Assembly (NCBI GenBank): GCA_963784995.1
Contig: CAWATZ010000002.1
Span: 682,001-746,000, forward strand
Direction: 5' to 3'
Source of the DNA: CAWATZ01 sp963784995
Lineage (GTDB): Bacteria > Planctomycetota > Planctomycetia > Gemmatales > Gemmataceae
DNA length: 64,000 nucleotides
The position numbers and the translations under genes are program-made. Shown one piece after another: positions 32,536 through 41,265 of this stretch (position 1 is the first letter of the stretch; every line of letters begins with the position of its first letter). The notes beneath the pieces were generated by a model. The model searched no databases and was not told where the DNA came from. It worked only from the letters and a program-made list of their open reading frames with translations.

Positions 32536-33708
32536 ATGCCTTTCGCCGCTGCTCTCTCACAAGCGTCGCTCACCTCTGGGGCCCTGGACGAGGTCTGCTC
32601 CACCATTGGCCCGTTCTTCTCCGAGGCGCCGGCCCTGGTTCTGGCGTTCTTCTCGCCGCACCATCTCCCCTCAGCCCAGAAACTGGCCGAGGAGCTGCAA
32701 CGGCGGTTAAAGCCTGGCTGCTTGCTGGGATGCGTCGGCGAGACGATCATCGGCAACGAGCGCGAGGTGGAGCAGAGCCCGGCCCTGAGCGTCTGGGCAG
32801 CTCGCTGGCCGCGGCGCGTGGAAATGACGCCCTTCCACCTGGTCCTGGAGCGGACCTCCGAGGGGGCCAGCTTGCTGGGCTGGCCGGATGAACTGGTCGG
32901 GGCCAGGGCATTGGACACGGCGGTGCTGCTGCTGGGCGATCCGTTCACCTTTCCGGTGGACCTGTTCCTGCAGCAGATCAACGAGGACGCGCCGGGCTTG
33001 CGCGTCCTGGGCGGCATGGCCAGCGGCATCCGGAGCGCGGGCCAGACCCGATTCCTGTTCGGCAGTCAGGTGCGCGATCAGGGCGCGGTCGGGGTGGTGC
33101 TGCAAGGGGCCCTGGGGCTGCGCTCCATCGTATCGCAGGGGTGCCGGCCGGTGGGTCGGCCGCTGGTCATCACCCGGGCGGAGGACACCTGCATCCAGGA
33201 GCTGGGTGGCCGATCTCCCCTGGAAATGCTGCGAGAGTTGTGGCAAGGCCTCACTCCTCAGGAACAGCGCCTGATGCAGCAGGGACTGCACGTCGGCCGG
33301 GTCATCAACGAGTACCAGGATCTGTTTCAGCGCGGCGACTTCCTGGTGCGCAACGTGATGCAGCTGGACCGGCAGACGGGGGCCCTGTACGTCACCGACC
33401 GGGTGCGCGTCGGCCAGACGGTGCAGTTCCACGTTCGCGACGCGGCCACGGCCGACGAGGACCTGCACGCCTTGCTCCAGCTGGACCTGCACGCCCACGA
33501 CAAGAAACCCGGGGCGGCCCTGCTGTTCAGCTGCAACGGCCGGGGCACGCGGCTGTTTCCGCAGCCCGACCACGATGCGTCGGTGATCCGCGCCGAGGCC
33601 GGCCCCATTCCGCTGGCGGGTTTCTTCGCCCAGGGCGAGCTGGGCCCGGTCGGCGGCCAGAACTTCCTGCACGGCTTTACCGCCAGCGTGGCCCTTTTCG
33701 AGGAATGA
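32536..33708 (+). CDS. FIST-domain sensory protein
   Basis: A 390-residue protein made of FIST_N and FIST_C domains, which are thought to bind small ligands, perhaps amino acids, in signal transduction. Seen: FSPHHLPSAQKLAEELQRRL, LLGCVGETIIGNEREVE, a GLRVLGGMASG block, VGVVLQGALGLRSIVSQGCR, RVINEY, FLVRNVMQLDRQTGALYV, and the C-terminal ALLFSCNGRG and PLAGFFAQGELGPVG blocks. ATG 32536 is chosen for GAGG at 32525-32528; a TTG two codons earlier is possible. No kinase or cyclase is fused or adjacent, so its output is unknown. Confidence 0.9.
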   Translation: MPFAAALSQASLTSGALDEVCSTIGPFFSEAPALVLAFFSPHHLPSAQKLAEELQRRLKPGCLLGCVGETIIGNEREVEQSPALSVWAARWPRRVEMTPFHLVLERTSEGASLLGWPDELVGARALDTAVLLLGDPFTFPVDLFLQQINEDAPGLRVLGGMASGIRSAGQTRFLFGSQVRDQGAVGVVLQGALGLRSIVSQGCRPVGRPLVITRAEDTCIQELGGRSPLEMLRELWQGLTPQEQRLMQQGLHVGRVINEYQDLFQRGDFLVRNVMQLDRQTGALYVTDRVRVGQTVQFHVRDAATADEDLHALLQLDLHAHDKKPGAALLFSCNGRGTRLFPQPDHDASVIRAEAGPIPLAGFFAQGELGPVGGQNFLHGFTASVALFEE

Positions 33709-33717
33709 ACCGACGAG

Positions 33718-33784
33718 GCTGGTTAGCCCGAAGCGCCAGCGAGGGAACAACGGACTCCCTCGCTGGCGCTTCGGGCTAACCAGC
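33718..33784. repeat. long inverted repeat, family C (perfect 29-bp arms)
   Basis: GCTGGTTAGCCCGAAGCGCC continuing to 33746 is exactly reverse-complementary to 33756-33784, with a 9-base loop ACAACGGAC. It starts 10 bases after the FIST stop. The same arm, partly degraded, is at 21050-21089. Confidence 0.93.
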
Positions 33785-33824
33785 TAACCAGCGGAGAGGG
33801 GAGAAGAAGAGGAGCGCCGCGACA

Positions 33825-34721
33825 GTGATTGACGCTCATCTGCACGTGGTTCGTCCCAATCTGCCGGGGGTCGGCTCCCTCAATCCCGTGCTGGACCAGT
33901 CCGCCGAGGCCGTGGCCTCGGTGCTGCGTCAGGAGATGCAGCACGCCGGCATTACCGCCGCCCTGGCCATGGGCGCCGCCGGCGGACTCGACGACGATCC
34001 TCTCGGCATCAATGGCACGCTCGCCATCGCCCGCCTGGTTCCCGGTCTGCACGCCGTCGGCGTCTGCAACCCGCTCCGCTCCGATCCGGAACATCTGCAC
34101 CGGGTCGAAAAAGTCCTCCAGCAAGGCCGGTCGGGTGGCGCGTCCGGCCCGGTTCGCGCCCTCAAGGTTTACCTGGGTTACCTCCATTTCCCGCCCGACC
34201 ATCCCGGGTATCGCCCCTACTACGAACTGGCCGAGCGCTTCAAGCTGCCCGTCTATTTCCACACGGGCGACACCTATTCTCCCTATGCCAAGGTGCGGCT
34301 GGCGCATCCGCTGCTGGTGGACGACGTGGCCGTGGACCATCCCCGGGTCAAGTTCGTGATCGCGCACCTGGGCAACCCGTGGATGATTGACGCGGCCGAG
34401 GTGGTATACAAGAACCTGAACACCTGGACGGACCTTTCGGGACTGGTGGTCGGCTCGCGGGAGAGCTTCGCCGGGCTGGACGGCAGCGAGCCGGCCGAGG
34501 AGACGCCCCTCGACGAGGAGCGGCAGGAATTGCTGCTCGACCTGATGTCCGGGCTGCAGCGTGCGTTTCGCTATGCGGAACGGCCCAACCGCTTCCTCTA
34601 CGGCAGCGACTGGCCGCTGGTGCCGCTGGGGGTCTATCGGGCGTTCATCGCCCGGGCCATTCCGCAGGCATATCATCCGCTGATCTTTGAGGAGAACGCC
34701 CGGACCCTGTTTGGGATTTGA
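33825..34721 (+). CDS. amidohydrolase-family metal-dependent hydrolase
   Basis: TIM-barrel hydrolase of the amidohydrolase-2 group, 298 residues. Metal ligands visible: DAHLHV at residues 3-8, the His of VYFHTGD (about 147), the His of VIAHLGNP (about 182) and the Asp of YGSDWPLV (about 265). Substrate unknown; members decarboxylate or hydrolyse small carbonyl compounds. The GTG start at 33825 puts the HxH motif at the N-terminus as usual, preceded by GAGGAGCGCC. A small gene follows after 15 bases, probably in the same transcript. Confidence 0.85.
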   Translation: MIDAHLHVVRPNLPGVGSLNPVLDQSAEAVASVLRQEMQHAGITAALAMGAAGGLDDDPLGINGTLAIARLVPGLHAVGVCNPLRSDPEHLHRVEKVLQQGRSGGASGPVRALKVYLGYLHFPPDHPGYRPYYELAERFKLPVYFHTGDTYSPYAKVRLAHPLLVDDVAVDHPRVKFVIAHLGNPWMIDAAEVVYKNLNTWTDLSGLVVGSRESFAGLDGSEPAEETPLDEERQELLLDLMSGLQRAFRYAERPNRFLYGSDWPLVPLGVYRAFIARAIPQAYHPLIFEENARTLFGI

Positions 34722-34736
34722 CCACGGAGACCGCTC

Positions 34737-35123
34737 ATGGGCATGGATCAAACAGTGACCTTCGCCGGCAAGCCGGTTCCCTCCTGGCCCGCCGTGCGCG
34801 ACCTGCTGGCGGGAAAAGGCTTTGCCTTGCAAATGCGCATGATCGACGGCCAGCTGGCGTTTCCTGACGAGGAGCCGGCGGACCACTGGCACGAACTGCG
34901 CGTGGGCACGCCGAGCGGCATGGTCACGCTGCGTCGCGGTGAAGGTCAGGTCACCCTGGTCATCTGGGGCAACGCGGACCTGACCATGCGGCAAGCGTGG
35001 AACGCCCTGACGTGGGCCTTCGCCGAGGCGGGCGGCGGCCAGGTGCAGACGCCTGGGGGAGCGCTCAGCCCCGCCGCGTTTCGGCAGCAAGCGGAGATGC
35101 CGGAGGGGCTTGGGGTGAGTTGA
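34737..35123 (+). CDS. hypothetical protein, 128 residues
   Basis: Small soluble protein starting at ATG 34737, 15 bases after the hydrolase stop, with GGAGACC upstream. It has alternating strands (FALQMRMIDGQLAFPDEEP, MVTLRRGEGQVTLVIWGNAD) and a short helix (MRQAWNALTWAFAEAG). No signal peptide or family is recognised. Coupling to the hydrolase gene suggests a shared role. Confidence 0.65.
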   Translation: MGMDQTVTFAGKPVPSWPAVRDLLAGKGFALQMRMIDGQLAFPDEEPADHWHELRVGTPSGMVTLRRGEGQVTLVIWGNADLTMRQAWNALTWAFAEAGGGQVQTPGGALSPAAFRQQAEMPEGLGVS

Positions 35124-35152
35124 ATTCGGACCTTGAAACGGGAAGTGCGGAA

Positions 35153-36706
35153 CTATCGTCCGCTCCGCTCCGCTTCCCGAGTTTCAAACAGACTCGCCTG
35201 AGCGTCTTCATACACACGAATCCAGCGCTCGTCTTCCTGGAGACGGGACAGCACCGGCGAGTCGGCAGGGACCACGAGGTAATGGGGAAGGACGGGATCC
35301 TTCTTGAACGGGATTTTGAGGTCCGCATCCGGCTCGAGGTAGAACTTCAAGTTGTCCGTCACGTCCTCCGGAGCGAACAGCGTCACGTTGCGGCCATCCA
35401 TTGACACCTTGATGCGCTCCGACAGTTCCCAGGTGAAATACGAACCCCACCACAGCGGGGTATAGAGATTGCCTCGACATTTGAGTGCGCGCATCACGCT
35501 CACCACTCCGTCCGGAGTGGTCTTGCCCAGCGCCCCGGCGGTCGAAATGCGCGGCAGAGGATCACTCAGGACCGCATAAAACATCAGCACGGTCGCAATG
35601 GCAATCGAGCCACTGACGCCCAACCAGGTCCGCTCCCACAGAGGCCGACCTTCCCATCCCACAGCGGCGGCCTGGGCCAGCAATCCAAGCACCGGGGTGG
35701 CCCAGATGGTCAGGATGGGTACGTGCCGCTGCGATTGCAGGGCCATCACAGTCAGCGGCAGGCAGCCGAGCAGCCACTGCCACGGTGCCAGATCGGCGAT
35801 CCGTTTCGCCTTCAGCTGGGCCAGGACGGTCAGCAGCACCAGCAACGCCAGCAGCAGACCGAGCAGCGCCGCCGTCCACGGCTGCTCCTGGATGGAGACG
35901 GGCTGCCATTCCTGCAAGTACTTGCCATTGTCCTTGTGACCGAACTCCGTGGCCAGATACGGCCAGAGTCGCCAGCCCAGCGGATTGAGCAGGCTGCCGG
36001 CGAAGCAGCCGAGCAGCACCAGCGCCAGCGGCCAGGCCGCTCGCCAAAGGGAACGCACTCGCAGCCCGTCCCGGTTGTACGCTTGCAGGACGTGGCCGGC
36101 CAGGGCCAGGCCGACGGCACCGATGCCCGCCAGGAAGCCGCCGTGCAAGTTGACCCAGAGCGGCATCAGCAGCGGCAGGACCCAGATTTGGCGGGAGCCG
36201 ACGAGCAGATAGCGGTACAGGGTCAGGACGAACCAGGCAAACAGGACGTAGGTGAACAGCTGCGGACGGAACTGATACCAGCGGCAGAGGCTTTGCGAAG
36301 TCAGCATCAGCAGCGGCGCCCAGATCCGCGGATCGTTGCTGACGGTGCGCAGACAGCCATACAGGCAGAGGACGGCCAGGGCGCCCAGCACGCATTTCAG
36401 ACCGATCAGGCCAGCGGGACCGAACCAGAGGTAAGCCTGGGCCAGGGCCATCTGGGCAAGGTATTCATGGGTGGACCACTGCCGGCCCTCGGAGGTGTAG
36501 GCGAAGGGGTCGGCCACGATTCGGCCGCCGTTTTCGAGGAACAACCGGCCGTAGCAGAGGTGGCCCCACAGATCGGCATCCGCGGTGCGGAAGGAGTAGA
36601 CGGCCACCAGGGCGGCAACCCAGGCCAGACCAGCGAGCAAGCGGCGGTCAACGGTGGCGGGCACGGGAACAGCAATACTTATCGACACGTCATACCCCAA
36701 CAGCAT
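35153..36706 (-). CDS. polytopic membrane protein, glycosyltransferase-C-like
   Basis: A 517-residue inner-membrane protein with about ten hydrophobic segments over residues 20-390. The first loop carries DADLWGHLCYGR and DPFAYTSEGRQWSTHEYLAQ, an acidic and Trp/His-rich stretch as in the catalytic loop of GT-C glycosyltransferases and related planctomycete proteins. The C-terminal 120 residues are soluble (KVSMDGRNVTLF, VPADSPVLSRLQEDERWIRV). It could use a lipid-linked sugar donor; this is inference from topology and the acidic first loop only. Transcribed toward the small gene at 34737-35123. Confidence 0.7.
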   Translation of the reverse strand: MLLGYDVSISIAVPVPATVDRRLLAGLAWVAALVAVYSFRTADADLWGHLCYGRLFLENGGRIVADPFAYTSEGRQWSTHEYLAQMALAQAYLWFGPAGLIGLKCVLGALAVLCLYGCLRTVSNDPRIWAPLLMLTSQSLCRWYQFRPQLFTYVLFAWFVLTLYRYLLVGSRQIWVLPLLMPLWVNLHGGFLAGIGAVGLALAGHVLQAYNRDGLRVRSLWRAAWPLALVLLGCFAGSLLNPLGWRLWPYLATEFGHKDNGKYLQEWQPVSIQEQPWTAALLGLLLALLVLLTVLAQLKAKRIADLAPWQWLLGCLPLTVMALQSQRHVPILTIWATPVLGLLAQAAAVGWEGRPLWERTWLGVSGSIAIATVLMFYAVLSDPLPRISTAGALGKTTPDGVVSVMRALKCRGNLYTPLWWGSYFTWELSERIKVSMDGRNVTLFAPEDVTDNLKFYLEPDADLKIPFKKDPVLPHYLVVPADSPVLSRLQEDERWIRVYEDAQASLFETREAERSGR

Positions 36707-36844
36707 CCCGAGGCGGACTTCGTCTGTAAGGGAAGCCTACTCCGGGATTGGCACCCGCACAAGGATTGATTTATCGTTGCCGCTAGGGCCCGCATCCCGC
36801 ACAATAGCGGCACGGACAACATCCCTCCCCGCGGTGGCCGATCC

Positions 36845-37492
36845 ATGAGCAAGGAAACCCAGCTGCGTCAGGTCCTCGAAAGCGGCATCGTGGCCGTGGT
36901 GCGCTCGCCCGACAGCCAGCAACTGGTCGAGGTCTGCCGGGCCCTGGCCGACGGCGGCGTCACCGTGGTCGAAATCACCATGACCGTGCCCGGGGCCCTG
37001 GAGGTGCTGCGCCAGGTCCGGCAAACCCTCGGGGAGCGGCTGCTGCTGGGGGCCGGGACCATCCTCGATCCGGAAACGGCCCGAGCGGCCCTGCTGGCCG
37101 GGGCCGAGTACCTGGTGGCGCCGACGGTGAACCTGGACGTGATCCGGCTGTGCCAGCGCTACGACAAGCTGGTGATGCCGGGGGCCTTCACGCCGACGGA
37201 GATCCTGACGGCCTGGGAGGCGGGAGCGGACATTGTCAAGGTGTTCCCGGCCGACGTGCTGGGGCCGGTCTTCTTCAAGGCGCTGCGCGGCCCCTTGCCG
37301 CAGGTCCGGGTGATGCCGACCGGCGGCGTCGATCTGAAGACGGCGGTCGAGTTCCTCAAGGCGGGGGCCTGCTGCCTGGGCATCGGCAGCCAGCTGGTCG
37401 AGCCCAGGGCGGTGGCCGAGCGCGACTTCGACCGCATCCGCGACCTGGCCCGGCAGTACGTCGCCATCGTGAAACAAACCCGTGAAAAGTAG
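36845..37492 (+). CDS. eda: 2-dehydro-3-deoxy-phosphogluconate (KDPG) aldolase
   Basis: Class I aldolase of the Entner-Doudoroff and uronate pathways, splitting KDPG to pyruvate and glyceraldehyde 3-phosphate. 215 residues, the usual length. Seen: SGIVAVVRSPD, VTVVEITMTVPGAL with the catalytic Glu, LLGAGTILDP, KLVMPGAFTPTE, the Schiff-base Lys in GADIVKVFPAD, and MPTGGVDL at the phosphate-binding site. ATG 36845 follows a promoter region without an obvious strong ribosome site. KDG kinase follows 65 bases later and makes its substrate, so the two form one pathway unit. Confidence 0.95.
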   Translation: MSKETQLRQVLESGIVAVVRSPDSQQLVEVCRALADGGVTVVEITMTVPGALEVLRQVRQTLGERLLLGAGTILDPETARAALLAGAEYLVAPTVNLDVIRLCQRYDKLVMPGAFTPTEILTAWEAGADIVKVFPADVLGPVFFKALRGPLPQVRVMPTGGVDLKTAVEFLKAGACCLGIGSQLVEPRAVAERDFDRIRDLARQYVAIVKQTREK

Positions 37493-37540
37493 CCATCACG
37501 CTCCGCGTGATGGTTGCATCACGCGGAGCGTGATGGCTAC
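37489..37540. repeat. inverted repeat, family A (perfect 24-bp arms)
   Basis: GTAGCCATCACGCTCCGCGT continuing to 37512 pairs exactly with 37517-37540 around GTTG. It contains the eda stop codon. The same unit lies between nuoB and nuoC at 43024-43075. Confidence 0.93.
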
Positions 37541-37557
37541 AATGTGAGGCTTCAACC

Positions 37558-38541
37558 GTGCCTGACGTGATTACCTTTGGCGAGGCGATGGTTCGCCTCA
37601 GTCCGCCGAACTTTCGCCGCCTGGAGCAGGCCCGCAGCCTCGACGTGCAGGTGGGCGGTGCGGAGCTGAACACGGCCGTCGGCGTCGCCCGGCTGGGTCG
37701 GTCGGCCGGGTGGGTGTCGCGCCTGACCGACAATCCGCTAGGCCGGCTGATCGCCAACCAGGCCCGCGAGGCCGGCGTCTCGACGGACCACGTTGTCTGG
37801 ACCAGGGACGATCGCGTCGGCGTGTACTTCCTGGAATTTGGGGCGGCTCCGCGGGCCAGCAGCGTCCTCTATGACCGCAAGGGGGCAGCCATCGCCGGCA
37901 TCAAGCCGGGCATGGTCACGTGGGACAGAGTGTTTGCCGGCGTCAAGTGGTTCCACGTCACGGGCATCACGCCGGCGCTGAGCGCCACCGCCGCCGAGAC
38001 GACCCGCGAGGCGCTGCAAGCAGCCCGCAAGGCTGGAGTTAGCACCAGCATCGACCTCAACTATCGGGCCAAGCTCTGGAGCCAGGCCGCGGCCGGCCAG
38101 GTGATGAGCGAGCTGATGTCTTACTGCGACGTGCTGATCACCACTGAGGAGGACACCGAACGGGTTTTCGGCATCACCGGCAAGGATTACGAAGAGGTGG
38201 CCGCCCAGACGGCGCGACGGTTCCCGCTCCAGAGCGTGGCCATCACCCTGCGCGAGAACCCGCTGGTGTGGAAGAACACCTGGACGGCCATCGCCTGGCA
38301 AGAGGGCAAGCTCTACCGGACGCGGAGTTACGAGGTCGAGATTGTCGATCGGCTGGGCGCCGGCGATTCGTTCGCCGCCGGGCTGATCCACGGCTTGCTC
38401 GACGGCGACCTGCAAAAGGGGCTCGATTACGGAGTCGCGGCCAGCGCCATCAAGCACTCCATCCCGGGCGACTTCAACTGGATCACGCGCGAGGAAGTGG
38501 ACACGCTGCTCAAGGGGCCAGGGTTGCGGATCAGCCGGTGA
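37558..38541 (+). CDS. kdgK: 2-keto-3-deoxygluconate kinase (PfkB family)
   Basis: Ribokinase-like sugar kinase of 327 residues that phosphorylates KDG to KDPG, the substrate of the aldolase before it. Seen: ITFGEAMVRLSPP at the start, VGGAELNTAVGVARLG, the STSIDLNYRAKLWS block and the ATP-site motif VDRLGAGDSFAAGLIHG with the catalytic Asp, then AASAIKHSIPGDFNW, which is typical of KDG kinases. GTG 37558 is the only start that keeps the N-terminal strand. The assignment of KDG over other sugars rests on the C-terminal motif and the eda neighbour. Confidence 0.92.
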   Translation: MPDVITFGEAMVRLSPPNFRRLEQARSLDVQVGGAELNTAVGVARLGRSAGWVSRLTDNPLGRLIANQAREAGVSTDHVVWTRDDRVGVYFLEFGAAPRASSVLYDRKGAAIAGIKPGMVTWDRVFAGVKWFHVTGITPALSATAAETTREALQAARKAGVSTSIDLNYRAKLWSQAAAGQVMSELMSYCDVLITTEEDTERVFGITGKDYEEVAAQTARRFPLQSVAITLRENPLVWKNTWTAIAWQEGKLYRTRSYEVEIVDRLGAGDSFAAGLIHGLLDGDLQKGLDYGVAASAIKHSIPGDFNWITREEVDTLLKGPGLRISR

Positions 38542-38619
38542 GGGGCCTGAACTCCGATCCAGACCGTCTGGCCGACGACCCTCACAATCGGCGTGACCGC
38601 GGTCAATGTGAGAACCAAT

Positions 38620-38653
38620 CATCGTGGCACAGTCGTTTGGCCGTGCCACGATG
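38620..38653. repeat. inverted repeat, family D
   Basis: CATCGTGGCAC (38620-38630) pairs with GTGCCACGATG (38643-38653), separated by 12 bases. The GTGGCAC core is the same as in the repeat at 18562-18587. It lies between convergent genes and may serve as a terminator for both. Confidence 0.85.
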
Positions 38654-38663
38654 AGGAGCAAGC

Positions 38664-39227
38664 TCACTTCTTCGCCTTCGGAGCCTTGGCGAAATCCGCC
38701 TCGGAGATGTTGCTAACTTCTGCGTTCAGAGTAACAACCCGGCGATTGCCGGCACTATCGGGCCCTGCCTCCCAGGCGATCAACGTGTTGCCGGGCATGT
38801 TGCTGACATCGACGCCGTAGCAGATCACGTACGGCCTGCCGACAGGATCCTTCAAGAATTTATCGAGGGTCCCCAGTTCCTTCGGCCCATTGATGGGGCC
38901 TCCGGCCGAGCTGATCTTGTAGGCCAAAGCGATCTCACGCAAATAGACCCGCGACTGCGTCAGCAAATCCGGCCGAGGAATCCCGAAGTTCTTTGTTTTG
39001 TCAATGTACGTCTGCTGCTGAGGCTGGGGTTGTGGCTGCGGCTGCGGTTGCGGTTGCGGCTGAGGCGTTGGGTTGACCTGGTCCGGCATGGCGATGCCGA
39101 GGCCGCCGCCCACCGTCGGCCGCTGGTCGGTTTTGGCCTCGGTGATCTTCTTGCAGCCGGCCGCCGGCACGATCAGCACTCCCAGCAGCACCAGGACACT
39201 CAGGCGAATGGCATGACGTGATCTCAT
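38664..39227 (-). CDS. lipoprotein with a Pro-Gln repeat linker
   Basis: A 187-residue lipoprotein with a signal and lipobox (VLIVPAAGCKK, cysteine about residue 25). A row of Pro-Gln dipeptides (about residues 54-71) forms an extended linker, perhaps across the periplasm, to a C-terminal domain (about 80-180) containing GPKELGTLDKFLKDPVGRPY and NTLIAWEAGPDSAGNRRVVT. No enzyme motif is seen. It follows nuoF on the same strand after 30 bases, where nuoG would be expected in many genomes. Confidence 0.8.
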   Translation of the reverse strand: MRSRHAIRLSVLVLLGVLIVPAAGCKKITEAKTDQRPTVGGGLGIAMPDQVNPTPQPQPQPQPQPQPQPQQQTYIDKTKNFGIPRPDLLTQSRVYLREIALAYKISSAGGPINGPKELGTLDKFLKDPVGRPYVICYGVDVSNMPGNTLIAWEAGPDSAGNRRVVTLNAEVSNISEADFAKAPKAKK

Positions 39228-39257
39228 CGTCCGATCCCTCCAAAACGGTATACGGAA

Positions 39258-40586
39258 TCAGTGCGCTCCCATCAGTTGCAGCGGCTGGCGCTGGACGCCG
39301 CTCTTGACGTATTGTTCCAGCTCGGGGCGGAACTTGCGGACCGCGTTCTTGACCGGCCAGCCGGCGCCGTCGGCCAGGCCGCAGATGGTCGTGCCCGGCA
39401 TGATGCCGATTCGGTCGCCCACTTCCTCGAGGATTTGCAGGTCCTCCAGCCGGCCCTGGCCGGCCCGGAAGCGCTCCATGATCTTCAGCATCCAGCCGGT
39501 GCCCTCCCGGCAGGGAGTACACTGGCCGCACGACTCGTGGTCGAAGAACCGACAGACATTGTACAGAACGTCAACGATGCTTGTCTCCTCGTCGAAGACC
39601 GTCACCGCCCCCGTGCCCAGTCCCAGACAGCCGACCTTGCCCGGCCCGGCGAAGTCCAGCAGCGTGTCAAACTCCTTCTCGGTCATCAGGCCCATGCTGA
39701 TGCCGCCCGGGATGCAGCCCTTCGCCTTGCGTCCCTTCCAGATGCCGCCGCCGTGCTTGTCGATCAGGTCGCGCACCGAGATCCCCAGCGGCAGCTCGAC
39801 CACGCACGGCTTGTTGACGTGGCCGCTGATGCAATACAGCTTCGGCCCGTAGCTGCCCGCATCGCGCGGGTTCTTCGGGTCGGCCGGGATGCCGATCGAC
39901 TTGAACCACTCGACGCCGCGCTCGATGATGTGCGGCACGTTGGCCACCGTCTCGATGTTGTTGACGATGGTCGGCTTGCGGAACACGCCTTCCACGGCCG
40001 GGAACGGCGGCTTGATCCGCGGCCAGGCCCGCTTGCCTTCCAGGCTCTCGATCAGCCCCGTCTCCTCGCCGCAGATGTAGGCTCCCGCGCCACGGTGCAT
40101 GTACACGTCGAGGTTGAAGTCCTTGCCCAGGATCTTCCGGCCCAGCAGCCCGGCGTTGTACGCTTCCTGCACCGCCTCCTCCATCCGCCGGTACGCGGGG
40201 CCATACTCGTAGCGGACGTAGACGTAAGCCGTGGTCGCCTTGACGGCGTAGCAGGAGAGGATGATCCCCTCCAGGACCATGTGCGGGTCCTTCTCCATCT
40301 GGACCCGGTTGACGTAAGTGCAGGGCTCGCTCTCGTCGGCGTTGATGCACACGTAGATCGGACCGGGATGGTCCTTGGGAAGGAAGGTCCATTTCAACCC
40401 GGTGGGGAAGCCGGCGCCGCCGCGACCACGCAGGCCGGAGGCTTTCACGGCGTCCACCACCTGGCCCGGCGTCATCTCGTTGAGGGCCTTCTCCAGCGCG
40501 CGGTAGCCGCCCCGGCTCTTGTAGACGCTCAGGCGATGCGAGTCGGGAACGTTGACGTTTCGCAGCAATACGGGTTCAAATGGCAC
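39258..40586 (-). CDS. nuoF: NADH-quinone oxidoreductase subunit F
   Basis: NADH-binding subunit of respiratory complex I, 442 residues. Seen: the FMN-binding GRGGAGFPTGLKW, CINADESEPCTYVNR, the NADH site YICGEETGLIESLEGKRAWP, KPTIVNNIETVANVP and the 4Fe-4S ligands in HESCGQCTPCREGTGWM plus a later Cys (GTTICGLADGAGWP). GTG 40586 starts 145 bases after nuoE, with a long inverted repeat between. Electrons pass from NADH through FMN to the clusters. Confidence 0.96.
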   Translation of the reverse strand: MPFEPVLLRNVNVPDSHRLSVYKSRGGYRALEKALNEMTPGQVVDAVKASGLRGRGGAGFPTGLKWTFLPKDHPGPIYVCINADESEPCTYVNRVQMEKDPHMVLEGIILSCYAVKATTAYVYVRYEYGPAYRRMEEAVQEAYNAGLLGRKILGKDFNLDVYMHRGAGAYICGEETGLIESLEGKRAWPRIKPPFPAVEGVFRKPTIVNNIETVANVPHIIERGVEWFKSIGIPADPKNPRDAGSYGPKLYCISGHVNKPCVVELPLGISVRDLIDKHGGGIWKGRKAKGCIPGGISMGLMTEKEFDTLLDFAGPGKVGCLGLGTGAVTVFDEETSIVDVLYNVCRFFDHESCGQCTPCREGTGWMLKIMERFRAGQGRLEDLQILEEVGDRIGIMPGTTICGLADGAGWPVKNAVRKFRPELEQYVKSGVQRQPLQLMGAH

Positions 40587-40623
40587 GTCTGACTCTCCCT
40601 GGGATTACCACCCACCCCGACCT

Positions 40624-40726
40624 GTTAGCCGCGACGCGGAGCCGCGTAGCGGCGGAGCGGAGCGCGGTTTTCGAGGCTGCGAACGCGCTCCGCTGCGCTC
40701 GTTCCTCGCTCCGCGTCGCGGCTAAC
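40624..40726. repeat. inverted repeat between nuoE and nuoF
   Basis: GTTAGCCGCGACGCGGAGC (40624-40642) pairs perfectly with GCTCCGCGTCGCGGCTAAC (40708-40726). The inner part contains further complementary GGAGCG and CGCTCC stretches. It sits inside the nuo operon, six bases past the nuoE stop. Confidence 0.88.
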
Positions 40727-40731
40727 CGAAG

Positions 40732-41265
40732 TCACCGCCGTAACTCACCCAGCAGCGTCTCCACCTTGTCCGCCGTGATGCCGCCGAGCCCCGCATCGTT
40801 GATCAGCACCGCCGGCGCCCCCTCGCACATGCCGATGCACTCGGCGAACTCCACCGTGATCTTACCGTCGCTGCTGGTGCCGCCCGGCTTGACGTTCAGC
40901 TTCTGACACACCAGGAGCAGCGTCTCCTCCCCGCCACGCAGCATGCACGCCAGGCTGCGGCACACCCACAGCCTGGTTTTGCCGAGCTTCTCCGACTTCC
41001 TCTCGCGGAAGAAGTTGTAGAAGCTCATCGTGTCCAGCACTTCGCCCGGACTCAGATCGAGCATCTCGGCGATCATCTCGATGGCCTGCGGCGGGACGTA
41101 CCGCAGCTCATCCTGGACCACGTGCAGCGCGGGCAAGGTCACCGCCTGCTTGCTGGGGTAGTGCGACAGATATTCCTGGATTTTCGGCCGCAGCGCCTCC
41201 AGCCGGGCCTGCTCCTCGGCGGTCAATGGCTCGATGGCTTCCAGCGGCTTGGAGTGTGTCGTCAT
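40732..41265 (-). CDS. nuoE: NADH-quinone oxidoreductase subunit E
   Basis: The 2Fe-2S subunit of complex I, 177 residues. Ligands: CRSLAC (C-x4-C) at about residue 118 and ECIGMCEGAPAV (C-x3-C) at about 155. The N-terminal helix bundle (LPALHVVQDELRYVPPQAIE, MLDLSPGEVLDTMSFYNFF) is typical. The ATG at 41265 overlaps the nuoD stop by 4 bases, so translation is coupled. Confidence 0.95.
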   Translation of the reverse strand: MTTHSKPLEAIEPLTAEEQARLEALRPKIQEYLSHYPSKQAVTLPALHVVQDELRYVPPQAIEMIAEMLDLSPGEVLDTMSFYNFFRERKSEKLGKTRLWVCRSLACMLRGGEETLLLVCQKLNVKPGGTSSDGKITVEFAECIGMCEGAPAVLINDAGLGGITADKVETLLGELRR

